From positions 1 through 56,829 of the forward strand of contig NZ_CADIJO010000033.1 in assembly GCF_902859705.1 (NCBI RefSeq): 56,829 nucleotides of DNA. Reading direction: 5' to 3'. The notes under the pieces were generated by a model. That model searched no databases. It was given only the letters and a program-made list of their open reading frames with translations, and was not told where the DNA came from. A program made the translations under genes and the position numbers. Below are positions 17,704 through 27,145 of the stretch, in pieces; positions within the stretch are counted from its first letter, which is position 1, and the number at the start of each line of letters is the position of its first letter. The DNA is from Achromobacter deleyi. Lineage in GTDB: Bacteria; Pseudomonadota; Gammaproteobacteria; Burkholderiales; Burkholderiaceae_B.

Positions 17704-19113
17704 ATGGATTCGTCCCACTCGGACACGTCGGCAAGATTCAATCGTTCCAGCTATCTGTACCGCATGCTGGACGCCGCGATCGTCGTCATCTGCGGCCTGG
17801 CCGTCACCGAACTGAAGTTCGCCGACGAGACCCTGGCGGACCCGCCGCAGATCCACCTGTTCCTGATCTATCTGTGCGGCCTGGGCGTCATCGCGCTCTT
17901 TCCCGCCTTCCGCCTGTATGTGTCGTGGCGCGGACGGATGCTGACCGATCTGGTGGTGCGCAGCCTGGCGGCGTGGGCCACCGTGTTCGCGCTGGGCATC
18001 CTGGTCAGTTTTCTCATGCATCAGAGCGCGGCGGTATCGCGCATGTGGGCGGCCACCTGGTTCGGCACCGCCGCCCTGGCGCTGGCCGGCGTACGCCTGG
18101 CGGTCTACGCCGTGCTGGGCGCGGCGCGCGACCGCGGACTGAACCAGAAGCGCGTGCTGCTGGTGGGCTTTGGCGCGCTGGGCCATGACCTGTGGCGCCG
18201 GGTGGAACGCTACCGCGAGGCCGGCTACGAGGTGGCGGGCATCTACGCCGAACCGCACGAAAGCCTGCCGCCGCAAGTGCGCCGGCTGCATCAACTGGAC
18301 GCCCTGCACGGCTTCGTGCGCGAACACAACGTGCGCGAAGTGTGGATCGTGCTGCCGATGGAGGCGGGCCAGGAACTGCGCGAAGTGCTGTATCACCTGC
18401 GCAATGACCTGGTGGACATCCGCTGGATTCCCGACGTGATGTCGATCCAGCTGCTGGGCCATCGCATCGGCGAATTCCTGGGGCTGCCCGCCATTCAGCT
18501 GAACAGCCTGCCGGCCGCCGGCGTGCGCGGCCTGGCCAAGGAGGCCTTCGACCGTACCTTCGCCTTGTGCGCCCTGATCGGCCTGTCGCCGCTGATGCTG
18601 GGCGTGGCCTGCCTGGTCAAGCTGACCTCGCGCGGGCCGGTGCTGTTCACCCAGCCGCGCCTGGGCGTGGACGGCAAGGTCTTCCATGTCTACAAGTTCC
18701 GCACCATGACCGTGCACCAGGAACACGGCGTGGTCACCCAGGCCACGCGCAACGATGCCCGCATCACCCGCATCGGCGGCTTCCTGCGCCGCACCAGCCT
18801 GGACGAGCTGCCGCAGTTCTTGAACGTGCTGCGCGGCGACATGTCGGTGGTCGGCCCACGCCCCCACGCGCTGGAACACAACGAGCTGTACAAGGACCTG
18901 GTGCAGCGCTACATGATGCGGCACCGCGTCAAGCCGGGCATCACCGGCTGGGCGCAGGTCAACGGCCTGCGCGGCCAGACCGACACGCTGCGCAAGATGA
19001 GCGACCGGGTCGAGCACGACATCTATTACATCCAGCACTGGACGTTCCGGATGGACCTGATGATCATCGCCCGCACGGCGGTCTCCGGATGGACGGGCCG
19101 AAATGTCTACTGA
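17704..19113 (+). CDS. wcaJ: Undecaprenyl-phosphate glucose phosphotransferase (WcaJ-like)
   Basis: The 469-residue polyprenyl-phosphate hexose-1-phosphate transferase starts the lipid-linked repeat unit. Several hydrophobic helices fill the first 140 residues, a central nucleotide-binding-like part begins at KRVLLVGFGALGHDLWRR, a further membrane helix precedes residue 310, and the catalytic domain has KFRTM near 334, RRTSLDELPQFLNVLRGDMS near 362 and VGPRPH, then KPGITGWAQVNGLRG. The ATG at 17704 is preceded by AGGAG; an earlier in-frame ATG at 17596 would add non-family residues. It opens the plus-strand arm and overlaps the next gene by 11 bases. Confidence 0.92.
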   Translation: MDSSHSDTSARFNRSSYLYRMLDAAIVVICGLAVTELKFADETLADPPQIHLFLIYLCGLGVIALFPAFRLYVSWRGRMLTDLVVRSLAAWATVFALGILVSFLMHQSAAVSRMWAATWFGTAALALAGVRLAVYAVLGAARDRGLNQKRVLLVGFGALGHDLWRRVERYREAGYEVAGIYAEPHESLPPQVRRLHQLDALHGFVREHNVREVWIVLPMEAGQELREVLYHLRNDLVDIRWIPDVMSIQLLGHRIGEFLGLPAIQLNSLPAAGVRGLAKEAFDRTFALCALIGLSPLMLGVACLVKLTSRGPVLFTQPRLGVDGKVFHVYKFRTMTVHQEHGVVTQATRNDARITRIGGFLRRTSLDELPQFLNVLRGDMSVVGPRPHALEHNELYKDLVQRYMMRHRVKPGITGWAQVNGLRGQTDTLRKMSDRVEHDIYYIQHWTFRMDLMIIARTAVSGWTGRNVY

Positions 19114-19648
19114 ACCCCTGGGCTGGCCCGCCCTGGCCGGCGTGCGCGCCCGCCCTGCCCCCCGCCCCGCCCCGGCCACCCCCGGCCTGTTGCCCGAGGA
19201 TGACTTTCGCCGGGCGGTGCAGATGCTGCCGCTGGTGTCCATCGACCTCTTGCTGCGCGACCCCGCCGGGCGCTACCTGACCGGGCTGCGCTGCAATCCG
19301 CCCGCCCAGGGCGCGTGGTTCGTGCCCGGCGGGCGCGTTCGCAAGGATGAAACGCTGGCCCAGGCGCTGCGCCGGCTGGCCCGCGAAGAATTGGGCCTGA
19401 CGCTGCCGCCGCAGGCCTGGCGCCCCCGCGGCGTGTACGAACACTTCTATGGCACCAATTTTGCCGGCGAGAACGGCCGCTCCACCCACTACATCGTTCT
19501 CGCCTACGAAGCCCAGCTGGCGCTGGATACCGCCAGCCTGCCGCTGGGGCAGCACCGACGCTACCGCTGGCAGCCGCCGGCGGCCATTGCCGCCGATCCC
19601 GGCGCGCACCCGTACACCCAGGCCTACTTCAAGGAGTCAGCGCCATGA
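19103..19648 (+). CDS. gmm: GDP-mannose mannosyl hydrolase (Nudix)
   Basis: The 181-residue Nudix protein has the altered Nudix box of the Gmm subgroup, GGRVRKDETLAQALRRLARE, in which a canonical glutamate is replaced as in E. coli WcaH. It would hydrolyse GDP-mannose to GDP and mannose. Core motifs are LVSIDLLLRDPAGRYL, GAWFVPGG and the downstream YEHFYGTNF. The first 30 residues are proline/alanine-rich and unusual. It overlaps wcaJ by 11 bases and manC by an ATGA junction, indicating one operon. Gmm commonly accompanies colanic-acid-type clusters and may tune the GDP-mannose/GDP-fucose balance. Confidence 0.87.
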   Translation: MSTEPLGWPALAGVRARPAPRPAPATPGLLPEDDFRRAVQMLPLVSIDLLLRDPAGRYLTGLRCNPPAQGAWFVPGGRVRKDETLAQALRRLAREELGLTLPPQAWRPRGVYEHFYGTNFAGENGRSTHYIVLAYEAQLALDTASLPLGQHRRYRWQPPAAIAADPGAHPYTQAYFKESAP

Positions 19649-21075
19649 CCAACCCCCATCCCCCGTACCGGGCTGTCATCCTTTGCGGCGGCTCGGGCTC
19701 GCGCCTGTGGCCGTTGTCGCGGGAGCTGTTGCCCAAGCAGTTCATCCGTTTGACCGATGACCGCAGCCTGCTGCAGAACACCCTGCGGCGGCTGGGGTCG
19801 GCCGGCGCCCAGGCCCGGCCGATGCTGGTCTGCAACGAGGCGCACCGCTACATCGCCGCCGAGCAAGCGCTGGAGCTGGACATCCAGGACGCCGAGATCG
19901 TGCTGGAACCCTTTGCCCGCAACACCGCCCCGGCGATTGCCGCGGCCACCCTGCGGGCGATGCGCGACGGCGAAGACCCGGTGATGCTGATCATGCCGTC
20001 CGACCACGTGCTGGAAGACGGCCCGGTGCTGGCCGAGGCCTTTGCCCAGGCCTACCAGGCGGCCCGCCAGGGCGCGCTGGTGACCTTCGGCATCACGCCC
20101 ACGGCGCCGCTGAGCGGCTATGGCTACATTCAATCCGCCGAACCGGATGACCTGGCCCCAGCCCGCCGGGTGCGCCGTTTTGTCGAAAAGCCGTCGCCCG
20201 AAGTCGCCCAGCGCTTCATCGAGGACGGCGGCTATTACTGGAACAGCGGCATGTTCGCCTTCCAGGCCTCGGTGTTCCTGGCGGAAATGGAGCGGCTGGC
20301 GCCCAAGATCCTGGCCCAGGTGCGCCTGGCCGTCAGCGCCGGCCACGGCGAAAGCGCCCTGTTCCAGCTGGACGGCGCCGCCTTCGAGGCCTGCCCCAGC
20401 GACTCGATGGACTACGCCATCATGGAACGCACCGACAGCGCCGTGGTCATTCCGCTGGCGGCCTCCTGGAGCGACGTCGGCGCCTGGGACGCGGTCTGGG
20501 GCATCGCCCAGAAGACGGCGGAAGGCAATTCCACCACCGGCGACGTCATGGTCGAGGACTCGCGCAACTGCCTCATCCATTCGACCAGCCGCCTGGTGGC
20601 CTCGGTGGGGCTGGACGACATCGTGGTGATCGAAACGGCCGACGCCGTGCTGGTCGCCCACAAGACGCGGTCGCAGGACGTCAAGCGGCTGGTCGAAGTC
20701 TTCAAGACCCAGCATCGGTCGGAAATGAACCATCACCGCGAAGTGCAGCGCCCCTGGGGTTCGTACGACTCGGTGGGCCACGGCCCGCGCTATCAAGTCA
20801 AGCGCATCACGGTCAAGCCCGGCGCCCGGCTGTCGTCGCAGATGCACCACCACCGCGCCGAGCACTGGGTGGTCGTGTCGGGCACTGCCCGCATCTACAA
20901 CGGCGACAAGCAATACCTGCTGACCGAGAACCAGTCGACCTACATCCCGCTGGGCGAGGTCCACAGCCTGGAGAACCCCGGCAAGATTCCGCTCGAAATC
21001 ATCGAGGTGCAATCCGGCGCCTATCTGGGCGAAGACGACATCGTGCGCTTCCAGGACATGTATGGCCGGGTATGA
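19645..21075 (+). CDS. manC: Mannose-1-phosphate guanylyltransferase/mannose-6-phosphate isomerase
   Basis: The 476-residue bifunctional type II enzyme makes GDP-mannose. The N-terminal pyrophosphorylase has CGGSGSRLWPLSRELLPKQF at residues 11-30, PSDHVL near 115 and FVEKP near 180. The C-terminal cupin begins at RPWGSYDSVGHGPRYQVKRI near 368, with SSQMHHHRAEHWVVVSGTA binding the metal. With ManB upstream and Gmd/Fcl downstream it forms the complete route from fructose 6-phosphate to GDP-fucose. Confidence 0.94.
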   Translation: MTNPHPPYRAVILCGGSGSRLWPLSRELLPKQFIRLTDDRSLLQNTLRRLGSAGAQARPMLVCNEAHRYIAAEQALELDIQDAEIVLEPFARNTAPAIAAATLRAMRDGEDPVMLIMPSDHVLEDGPVLAEAFAQAYQAARQGALVTFGITPTAPLSGYGYIQSAEPDDLAPARRVRRFVEKPSPEVAQRFIEDGGYYWNSGMFAFQASVFLAEMERLAPKILAQVRLAVSAGHGESALFQLDGAAFEACPSDSMDYAIMERTDSAVVIPLAASWSDVGAWDAVWGIAQKTAEGNSTTGDVMVEDSRNCLIHSTSRLVASVGLDDIVVIETADAVLVAHKTRSQDVKRLVEVFKTQHRSEMNHHREVQRPWGSYDSVGHGPRYQVKRITVKPGARLSSQMHHHRAEHWVVVSGTARIYNGDKQYLLTENQSTYIPLGEVHSLENPGKIPLEIIEVQSGAYLGEDDIVRFQDMYGRV

Positions 21076-21475
21076 CGCAGGGGGCGAGGCCTCATCCTTT
21101 TGGCGTCCCGGCGTGGCCCGCTACTGCCTGCCCGCCGCCGCAGCATTCTTCGGCGTGCTGATCACGGTGGGCAACCTGCCGGGCCTGGCGGCCCAGATGT
21201 CCGACACCTTCGGCGACAAGCGGCTGCACCTGGCCGCCTACGCCTTCCTGACCCTGCTGATCTACGCCTCGGTGCAGCGCCGGCCCGGGCTGACGGCCCT
21301 GCTGGCGGTGACGGCGCTGGGTGCGCTGGACGAATGGATCCAATCCTTTTTTGCCTATCGCCAAGCTGAACTCTTAGACCTTTTGGCCGATATCTCCGCG
21401 GCGGGTGCGACAGTAATCTCGTTGAACATCGGTTCCGCAGCCTTCGGCTCTTTTCGTGCAATGACTAAGTCTTAA
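21062..21475 (+). CDS. VanZ-like small membrane protein
   Basis: The 137-residue protein has about four hydrophobic helices and VanZ-family features: DKRLHLAAYAFLTLLIYASV near residue 50 and ALDEWIQSFFAYRQAELLDLLADI near 90-115, where the acidic/aromatic cluster is conserved. VanZ family members are found in exopolysaccharide loci but their activity is unclear. It overlaps the end of manC by 14 bases and is followed by gmd after 10 bases, so it is embedded in the operon. Confidence 0.75.
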   Translation: MAGYDAGGEASSFWRPGVARYCLPAAAAFFGVLITVGNLPGLAAQMSDTFGDKRLHLAAYAFLTLLIYASVQRRPGLTALLAVTALGALDEWIQSFFAYRQAELLDLLADISAAGATVISLNIGSAAFGSFRAMTKS

Positions 21476-21485
21476 GGATAAAACC

Positions 21486-22595
21486 ATGCCAAAACGGGCA
21501 CTGATTACCGGCGTTACTGGGCAAGACGGCGCATACCTGGCGGAGTTCCTGCTGGCCAAGGGCTATGAAGTCCATGGCATCAAGCGGCGCGCCTCGCTGT
21601 TCAACACCGCGCGCATCGACCACCTGTACCAGGACCCCCACGACCAGCCGCGCAACTTCGTGCTGCACCATGGCGACATGACGGACTCGTGCAGCCTGAT
21701 CCGTATCGTGCAGTCGGTGCAACCCGACGAGATCTACAACCTGGCCGCGCAGAGCCACGTAGGCGTGTCGTTCGAAGAACCGGAGTACACCGCCAACGCC
21801 GACGGCCTGGGCACGCTGCGCCTGCTGGAGGCGATCCGCATCCTGAAGCTGGAAGACAAGGCCCGCTTCTACCAGGCGTCGACGTCGGAGCTTTACGGCC
21901 TGGTGCAGGAAACGCCGCAGAAGGAAACCACCCCCTTCTATCCGCGCAGCCCCTACGCCGCGGCCAAGCTGTACGCCTACTGGATCAGCGTGAACTACCG
22001 CGAAGCCTACGGCATGTATGCCTGCAACGGCATTCTGTTCAACCACGAATCGCCCAAGCGCGGCGAAACCTTCGTGACCCGCAAGATCACCCGCGGCCTG
22101 GCGCGCATCGTGCTGGGCCTGCAGGAATGCCTGTACCTGGGCAACCTGTCGGCGCTGCGCGACTGGGGCCATGCCCGCGACTACGTCGAGATGCAGTGGC
22201 TGATGCTGCAGCAGGACACGCCGGAAGACTATGTGATCGCCACCGGCATGCAGTACAGCGTGCGCGAATTCATCAATACGGCGGCGCGCGAGCTGGGCAT
22301 CCTGCTGGCCTGGGAAGGTGAAGGGCTGGAAGAAACCGCCACGGTGCTGTTCAGCCCCGTGCACGACATCAAGCCCGGCCAGGTCATCGTGCGCGTCGAC
22401 CCGCGCTACTTCCGCCCGACCGAGGTCGAGACCCTGCTGGGCGACCCCACCAAGGCGCGCGAAAAGCTGGGCTGGTCGCCCCGCACCACCTTCGCGCAGC
22501 TGGTCAAGGAAATGGTCGAGAGCGATCTGAAGGACGCCCGGCGCGATGCGCTGGTGGAGCAGAACGGCTACGAAATCTACGCCTACAAGGAGTAG
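21486..22595 (+). CDS. gmd: GDP-mannose 4,6-dehydratase
   Basis: The 369-residue extended SDR converts GDP-mannose to GDP-4-keto-6-deoxymannose using bound NADP. The glycine motif is ALITGVTGQDGAYLAEFLL, followed by HGIKRRASLFNTARIDHLY, the NLAAQSHVGVSFEEPEYT segment, the active-site STSELYG near residue 135 and YPRSPYAAAKLYAYW near 155. AAGGA precedes the ATG. It feeds the neighbouring fcl product, so the polymer probably contains L-fucose or another 6-deoxyhexose. Confidence 0.95.
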   Translation: MPKRALITGVTGQDGAYLAEFLLAKGYEVHGIKRRASLFNTARIDHLYQDPHDQPRNFVLHHGDMTDSCSLIRIVQSVQPDEIYNLAAQSHVGVSFEEPEYTANADGLGTLRLLEAIRILKLEDKARFYQASTSELYGLVQETPQKETTPFYPRSPYAAAKLYAYWISVNYREAYGMYACNGILFNHESPKRGETFVTRKITRGLARIVLGLQECLYLGNLSALRDWGHARDYVEMQWLMLQQDTPEDYVIATGMQYSVREFINTAARELGILLAWEGEGLEETATVLFSPVHDIKPGQVIVRVDPRYFRPTEVETLLGDPTKAREKLGWSPRTTFAQLVKEMVESDLKDARRDALVEQNGYEIYAYKE

Positions 22596-22601
22596 TGCGC
22601 C

Positions 22602-23555
22602 ATGACCAACCTGGACCAACGCGTGTTCGTGGCGGGCCACCGCGGCATGGTGGGCGCCGCGCTGGTGCGCGAGCTGCAACGGCGCGGCTACCGCAACGTG
22701 CTGACGCGCAGCCACACCGAGCTGGACCTGGAAAACCAGAACCAGGTGCACCGCTTCTTTTCCACCACCCCGGTGGACGTGGTGTACCTGGCCGCGGCCA
22801 AGGTCGGCGGCATCCTGGCCAACCAGAACCATCCGGTGGACTTCCTGTACCGCAACCTGATGATCCAGTGCAACGTGATCCGGGCCGCGTACGCGGCCGG
22901 AGTGCGCAAGCTGCTGTTCCTGGGGTCCTCGTGCATCTATCCGCGCGAAGCGCCGCAGCCTATCCGCGAAGACGCGCTGCTGACCGGTCCGCTGGAAGCC
23001 ACCAACGAGCCGTACGCCATCGCCAAGATCGCCGGCCTGAAGCTGTGCGAGGCCTACCAGCGCGAGCACGGCGCGCGCTTCATCTGCGCCATGCCGACCA
23101 ACCTGTACGGCCCGCACGACAACTATGACCTGCACAGCAGCCACGTGCTGCCCGCGCTGATCCGCAAGTTCCATGAAGGCCGCGAGGCCAGCCAGGACAG
23201 CGTGACGCTGTGGGGCACCGGCACGCCGCTGCGCGAATTCCTGTACGTGGACGACCTGGCGCAGGCCTGCCTGATGCTGATGGAATCGCCGTCCGCCGAA
23301 GGCATCTACAACATCGGCGCCGGGCAGGACCTGTCCATCGCCGACCTGGCCCGAGTGGTGGCGCAGGTGGTGGGCTTTCAGGGCGCCATCGTGTACGACA
23401 CCAGCAAGCCCGACGGCACGCCGCGCAAGCTGCTGGATTCGTCGCGGGTGCGGGCGCTGGGCTGGAAGCCGGAGATTTCGCTGCACCATGGCGTGACGCT
23501 GGCCTACGGCCATTTCCTGCGCGAGCAGGCCGGCCAACCGCTGCCCGTGGCCTAA
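22602..23555 (+). CDS. fcl: GDP-L-fucose synthase
   Basis: The 317-residue epimerase/reductase turns GDP-4-keto-6-deoxymannose into GDP-L-fucose. Motifs include VFVAGHRGMVGAALVREL at the N-terminus, AAAKVGGILANQNHPVDF, FLGSSCIYPREAPQPI with the catalytic serine and cysteine near residue 108, and NEPYAIAKIAGLKL with tyrosine and lysine near 137. GGAG precedes the start, six bases after the gmd stop. A simple GDP-D-rhamnose reductase is less likely because the Fcl-specific cysteine and histidine regions are present. Confidence 0.94.
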   Translation: MTNLDQRVFVAGHRGMVGAALVRELQRRGYRNVLTRSHTELDLENQNQVHRFFSTTPVDVVYLAAAKVGGILANQNHPVDFLYRNLMIQCNVIRAAYAAGVRKLLFLGSSCIYPREAPQPIREDALLTGPLEATNEPYAIAKIAGLKLCEAYQREHGARFICAMPTNLYGPHDNYDLHSSHVLPALIRKFHEGREASQDSVTLWGTGTPLREFLYVDDLAQACLMLMESPSAEGIYNIGAGQDLSIADLARVVAQVVGFQGAIVYDTSKPDGTPRKLLDSSRVRALGWKPEISLHHGVTLAYGHFLREQAGQPLPVA

Positions 23556-23586
23556 GGCCGATCAACAACCGACAACAGGCTATCCG

Positions 23587-24903
23587 ATGGTCCGATTCAT
23601 CAGGAAGCACATCGCCGGCAATGCCTCGTTCTGGGGGCTGGTGGAATACGGCATCGGCCCGGTCGCGGCGCTGGTGGCCCTGCCCTTGTTGTTTCGCCAG
23701 CTGGGCACGGTGGGCTTCGGCCAGTATTCCATGATCATCGCGCTGGCCGGCTTCGGCAACGCCGCCAATCTGGGCGCCGCGGTCACCGCCACCAAGCTGG
23801 TGTCCGAACGCATGCACGAACCGGGCGGCGCGCTGCGTGCGGCCGGCGTGGCCATGTCGCTGATCGGCTGCGCGCTGGGCGTGGTGACGCTGATGGCCAT
23901 GGTGCTGTGGCTGGCGGTGGACCTGGGCTGGCCGGCTGCCACCTTCGGCGGCGTGGCGGTGACGCTGCTGGCGATGCCCGCGCTGGCCATCTACCTGACC
24001 CAGCAGTATGACCAGTTGATGTCCGGCTGCCTGAAAGGCCGGGAAGATTTCCGCGCCACGGCGCTGTGCGAGGTCGTCAGCCGCAGCGGCACGATGGCGC
24101 TGGCCTGCGCCACGGCGTGGCTGACCGCCTCGCCCACCTGGACCGGGCTGGCCCAGGCTGTGGGGCTGCTGCTGGCCGGTTCGGTGAAGATGCGCGTGTT
24201 CGCCCGCCGCTATGGCCGCGTGCTGGTGCGCCCGGTGCGCGACCGTGGCGCCATGGCCGATGCCTTCCGGTTTTCGCGCTGGTCGTGGCTGAACAGCCTG
24301 AGCGCGCTGGCCTTCGGCTCGGTCGACCGGGTGCTGGTGGGCAGCCTGATGGGGCCGGCGGCGCTGGCGATCTACACCGTCGGCGTGCAGGTGGGCCAGA
24401 TGATCCACACCGCGTCGGTGGCGATCTTCCAGAAGGCCATGCCGCGCGTCAGCCGCCTGTCGGTGTCGCCGCCCTACCCCGGTGCGGCCGAGGCCGAAAT
24501 CCGCCGCATGATGCTGTGGAACCTGGCGTTGTCGGCCAGCGCCACGCTGGCGGTGCTGGCCGTCAGCCAGCCGCTGCTGGACCTGCTGCTGGGCGACGCC
24601 GTGGCCCACGGCCATCTGGGCACCTTCCGCCTGCTGATCGTGGCGTCCGGCCTGCTGTCGCTGAACGCGGCCGCGCATTTCTCGCTGCTCGGGCTGGGCA
24701 ATTCCCGCGCGGTGGCCATTCTCAATGGCCTGGGCGGCCTGGCCATGCTGTGCGTCATGGCGGGCCTGGTCCAGGCCGCCGGAGAACATGCCGCGGCCTG
24801 GGGCCGCATGGCTTACGCGGCGATCACGCTGGCCGGCGTGGCCCTCGCCATCCGTCAATCCCGACCAGACTACCCGGGCGCATTGCCTGCGGCCACCCGG
24901 TAG
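23587..24903 (+). CDS. wzx: Wzx-type oligosaccharide flippase
   Basis: The 438-residue protein is almost wholly hydrophobic, with about twelve membrane helices, and begins with the typical polysaccharide transporter pattern (GLVEYGIGPVAALVALPLLF, then RQLGTVGFGQYSMIIALAGF). A charged GSVDRVLVGSLMGPAALAIY near residue 255 is characteristic of the family. It would flip the undecaprenyl-linked repeat unit to the periplasm. It lies 31 bases after fcl and only a few bases before the next glycosyltransferase. Confidence 0.88.
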   Translation: MVRFIRKHIAGNASFWGLVEYGIGPVAALVALPLLFRQLGTVGFGQYSMIIALAGFGNAANLGAAVTATKLVSERMHEPGGALRAAGVAMSLIGCALGVVTLMAMVLWLAVDLGWPAATFGGVAVTLLAMPALAIYLTQQYDQLMSGCLKGREDFRATALCEVVSRSGTMALACATAWLTASPTWTGLAQAVGLLLAGSVKMRVFARRYGRVLVRPVRDRGAMADAFRFSRWSWLNSLSALAFGSVDRVLVGSLMGPAALAIYTVGVQVGQMIHTASVAIFQKAMPRVSRLSVSPPYPGAAEAEIRRMMLWNLALSASATLAVLAVSQPLLDLLLGDAVAHGHLGTFRLLIVASGLLSLNAAAHFSLLGLGNSRAVAILNGLGGLAMLCVMAGLVQAAGEHAAAWGRMAYAAITLAGVALAIRQSRPDYPGALPAATR

Positions 24904-24923
24904 CCATCATGTTGAGGTTCTAT

Positions 24924-25826
24924 ATGCGCAAGCGCAACAACGAGTTTTCGCGTCAGCTCATCGACTTCGTCAGCGAGCTGCGCCCGCCCGCGCCGATCGC
25001 CGGGGGCCTGTTGCCCAAGGTGACCATCGTGACGCCCTCGTTCAACCAGGCCCGCTTCCTGGAACGCACCATCATCTCCGTGCTGAACCAGGGCTATCCG
25101 CGCCTGGAATACATCATCATCGATGGCGGTTCCACCGACGGCAGCGTGGACATCATCCGCAAATACGAGCGCTACCTGACCTATTGGGAAAGCGCGCCGG
25201 ACCGCGGCCAGTCGCATGCCATCAACAAGGGTTTCGAACGCGCCACGGGCGACTATGTCGGCTGGCAGAATTCCGACGACCTGTATTACCCGGGCGCCCT
25301 GCGCAAGCTGGGCGCGGCGGCCGCCAAGGGCCGCGCGCCGATCGTCAGCGGCAACCTGTTCGTGGCCGACGCCAATAACCGCATCTTCCGCAAGATCCAC
25401 TACACCCCCGTCAACCGCGGCACGCTGACGGTGGTGAAGGCATCGATTCCGAACCAGGCCGCCATCTTCCGCCGCGACCTCTTGCGCAAGCACGGGTTGC
25501 TGCAGGAAAGCATGCGCTACTGCATGGACCTGGAACTCTGGAGCCGGCTGCTGCGCGACGGCAAGAACCTGATCGTGCCCGACGCGATGGGCGTCTACAC
25601 CACACACGACGAAACCAAGACCGCGCTGATGCAGGACGTGCTGCTGGAAGAACGTTCGCAGATCGTGGACCGCATCCGCCGCACCGAACCCGGCCTGGGC
25701 AAGCTGTTCGAACTGTCGTGCCGCGCGTCCAAGGTGGCCGCCCACGCCCGCCAGGGTGACCTGTCGTACCTGTTCGAGAAGCTGACCACCAAGCTGCTGG
25801 GACGCGACGACTGGGCCGCGCATTGA
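24924..25826 (+). CDS. Family 2 glycosyltransferase
   Basis: The roughly 300-residue GT-A enzyme has TIVTPSFNQARFLERTIISV near residue 35, YIIIDGGSTDGSVDIIRKYE, DRGQSHAINKGFERATGDYV and the WQNSDDLYYPGAL metal site near 115. It would add a sugar to the lipid-linked repeat unit on the cytoplasmic face; donor and acceptor are unknown. The start at 24924 has GAGG at 24914-24917; an ATG at 24909 is possible but lacks such a site. Confidence 0.88.
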   Translation: MRKRNNEFSRQLIDFVSELRPPAPIAGGLLPKVTIVTPSFNQARFLERTIISVLNQGYPRLEYIIIDGGSTDGSVDIIRKYERYLTYWESAPDRGQSHAINKGFERATGDYVGWQNSDDLYYPGALRKLGAAAAKGRAPIVSGNLFVADANNRIFRKIHYTPVNRGTLTVVKASIPNQAAIFRRDLLRKHGLLQESMRYCMDLELWSRLLRDGKNLIVPDAMGVYTTHDETKTALMQDVLLEERSQIVDRIRRTEPGLGKLFELSCRASKVAAHARQGDLSYLFEKLTTKLLGRDDWAAH

Positions 25827-25852
25827 CGCCTGCCACCCGCCATGGAGACGCC

Positions 25853-27145
25853 ATGCAACCGCACCGCCGCCTTTCCACCTTGCATCTGCTGGGGCTGTTC
25901 GCCTTCACCGCGCTGGCCCTGAACGATGACCGCTTCATCCTGGGCGTGGGCAGCTTCAAGCTGTCGCCCTTTGACGTGCTGTTCGTGGCCATCGTGTTCG
26001 TCAAGATGCTGCGCCTGGCGGACCCCGGCGCCTACGCCTTGCCGCGCGGCGCGCTGGGCATGCTGCTGGGCTTGCAGACCCTGTCGGTGATCTACCTGCT
26101 GCTGGTGTCGTTGCACCATCCTGGCATCGAGACCGGCGACGTGGCCCGCGACCTACGCATCGTCTTCTACTTCCTGTGCACGCCGTTCCTTTGCTACAAG
26201 GACATCGACAGCCCCGCAGCCTACGCGGTGCTGCAGAAGTACATCGTGGCGGCCTGCCTGGCGGTTGCCACGCTGATGCTGCTGGAACAGCTGCAAGGCT
26301 TCAACGTCGCCAATCCGCTGCGCAACGTACGGCTGGGCGTGTGGGCGATTCCGTTCGGCGTGGTGTCGCTGCTGTACTTTCGCAAGACGTTGAATGTATC
26401 GGGGCCCAAGGCCTACATGTTGACGCTGTACATGCTGCTGGCGCTGGTGTTTTCGCTGAACCGCAGCCAGTACCTGCAATTGGCGGTGTCCGTGCTGCTG
26501 GCCGTGATGCTGGCGTCCGGGTCGGACATCCGGCGTCGCGTGGTGCTGATCTTTGCGCCGGCCGCGGTGGCCGGGCTGCTGGTGTTCGCCAGCATCGGCT
26601 ACCTGGACGTGCTGACCAATCGCGTCTTCAGCGTCGAGCGCCTGGACGAAGATTCCAGCTACGGCGCCCGCATCCAGGAGATGCAGGGCCAGATGGATTC
26701 GTTCGCCGAAAGCCCGGTGTTCGGCAAGGGCGCGGGCTTTCGCAGCTGGGTCATGGGCGAGAACGGCTTCGAGCTCAGCACCTTCGCCCACAATTCCTGG
26801 GCCTTCTATCTGATGAAGTTCGGCATCGTCGGCACCATCATGATCATGCTGCCGCCGCTGTTGATCCTGCTGCTGACGTTGTTCCGGCGCTATGCGCATC
26901 CCGGGCTGGAGCTGCACCGGCGCTACCTGCTGGCCACCGCGCCGATGTACATCTTCGTCGATTCGCTCTCCGGCGGCCTGGCGTATGCGCCCAAGACCGC
27001 CTTCACCGGTTTCCTGCTGTGCTATTGCCTGTCGCTGATGCGCAATGCCCGCGCCATGCCCGTGCCGCGGCCCGCCGCCGTGGTTCCCAGCCCTCGCCCG
27101 GACGCCGAGCGCCGGGCGCTACCGCGAGTCATGCCCCATGCCTGA
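25853..27145 (+). CDS. wzy: O-antigen ligase/Wzy-like polymerase
   Basis: The 430-residue membrane protein has about ten to twelve hydrophobic helices and the Wzy_C-like features of polymerases and ligases, including a large periplasmic loop with SVERLDEDSSYGARIQEMQ near residue 265 and the FAHNSWAFYLMKFG segment near 315. Sequence in this class is poorly conserved, so the call rests on topology and on its place between wzx and glycosyltransferase genes. The start at 25853 has GGAG five bases upstream. Its end overlaps the next gene by 8 bases. Confidence 0.75.
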   Translation: MQPHRRLSTLHLLGLFAFTALALNDDRFILGVGSFKLSPFDVLFVAIVFVKMLRLADPGAYALPRGALGMLLGLQTLSVIYLLLVSLHHPGIETGDVARDLRIVFYFLCTPFLCYKDIDSPAAYAVLQKYIVAACLAVATLMLLEQLQGFNVANPLRNVRLGVWAIPFGVVSLLYFRKTLNVSGPKAYMLTLYMLLALVFSLNRSQYLQLAVSVLLAVMLASGSDIRRRVVLIFAPAAVAGLLVFASIGYLDVLTNRVFSVERLDEDSSYGARIQEMQGQMDSFAESPVFGKGAGFRSWVMGENGFELSTFAHNSWAFYLMKFGIVGTIMIMLPPLLILLLTLFRRYAHPGLELHRRYLLATAPMYIFVDSLSGGLAYAPKTAFTGFLLCYCLSLMRNARAMPVPRPAAVVPSPRPDAERRALPRVMPHA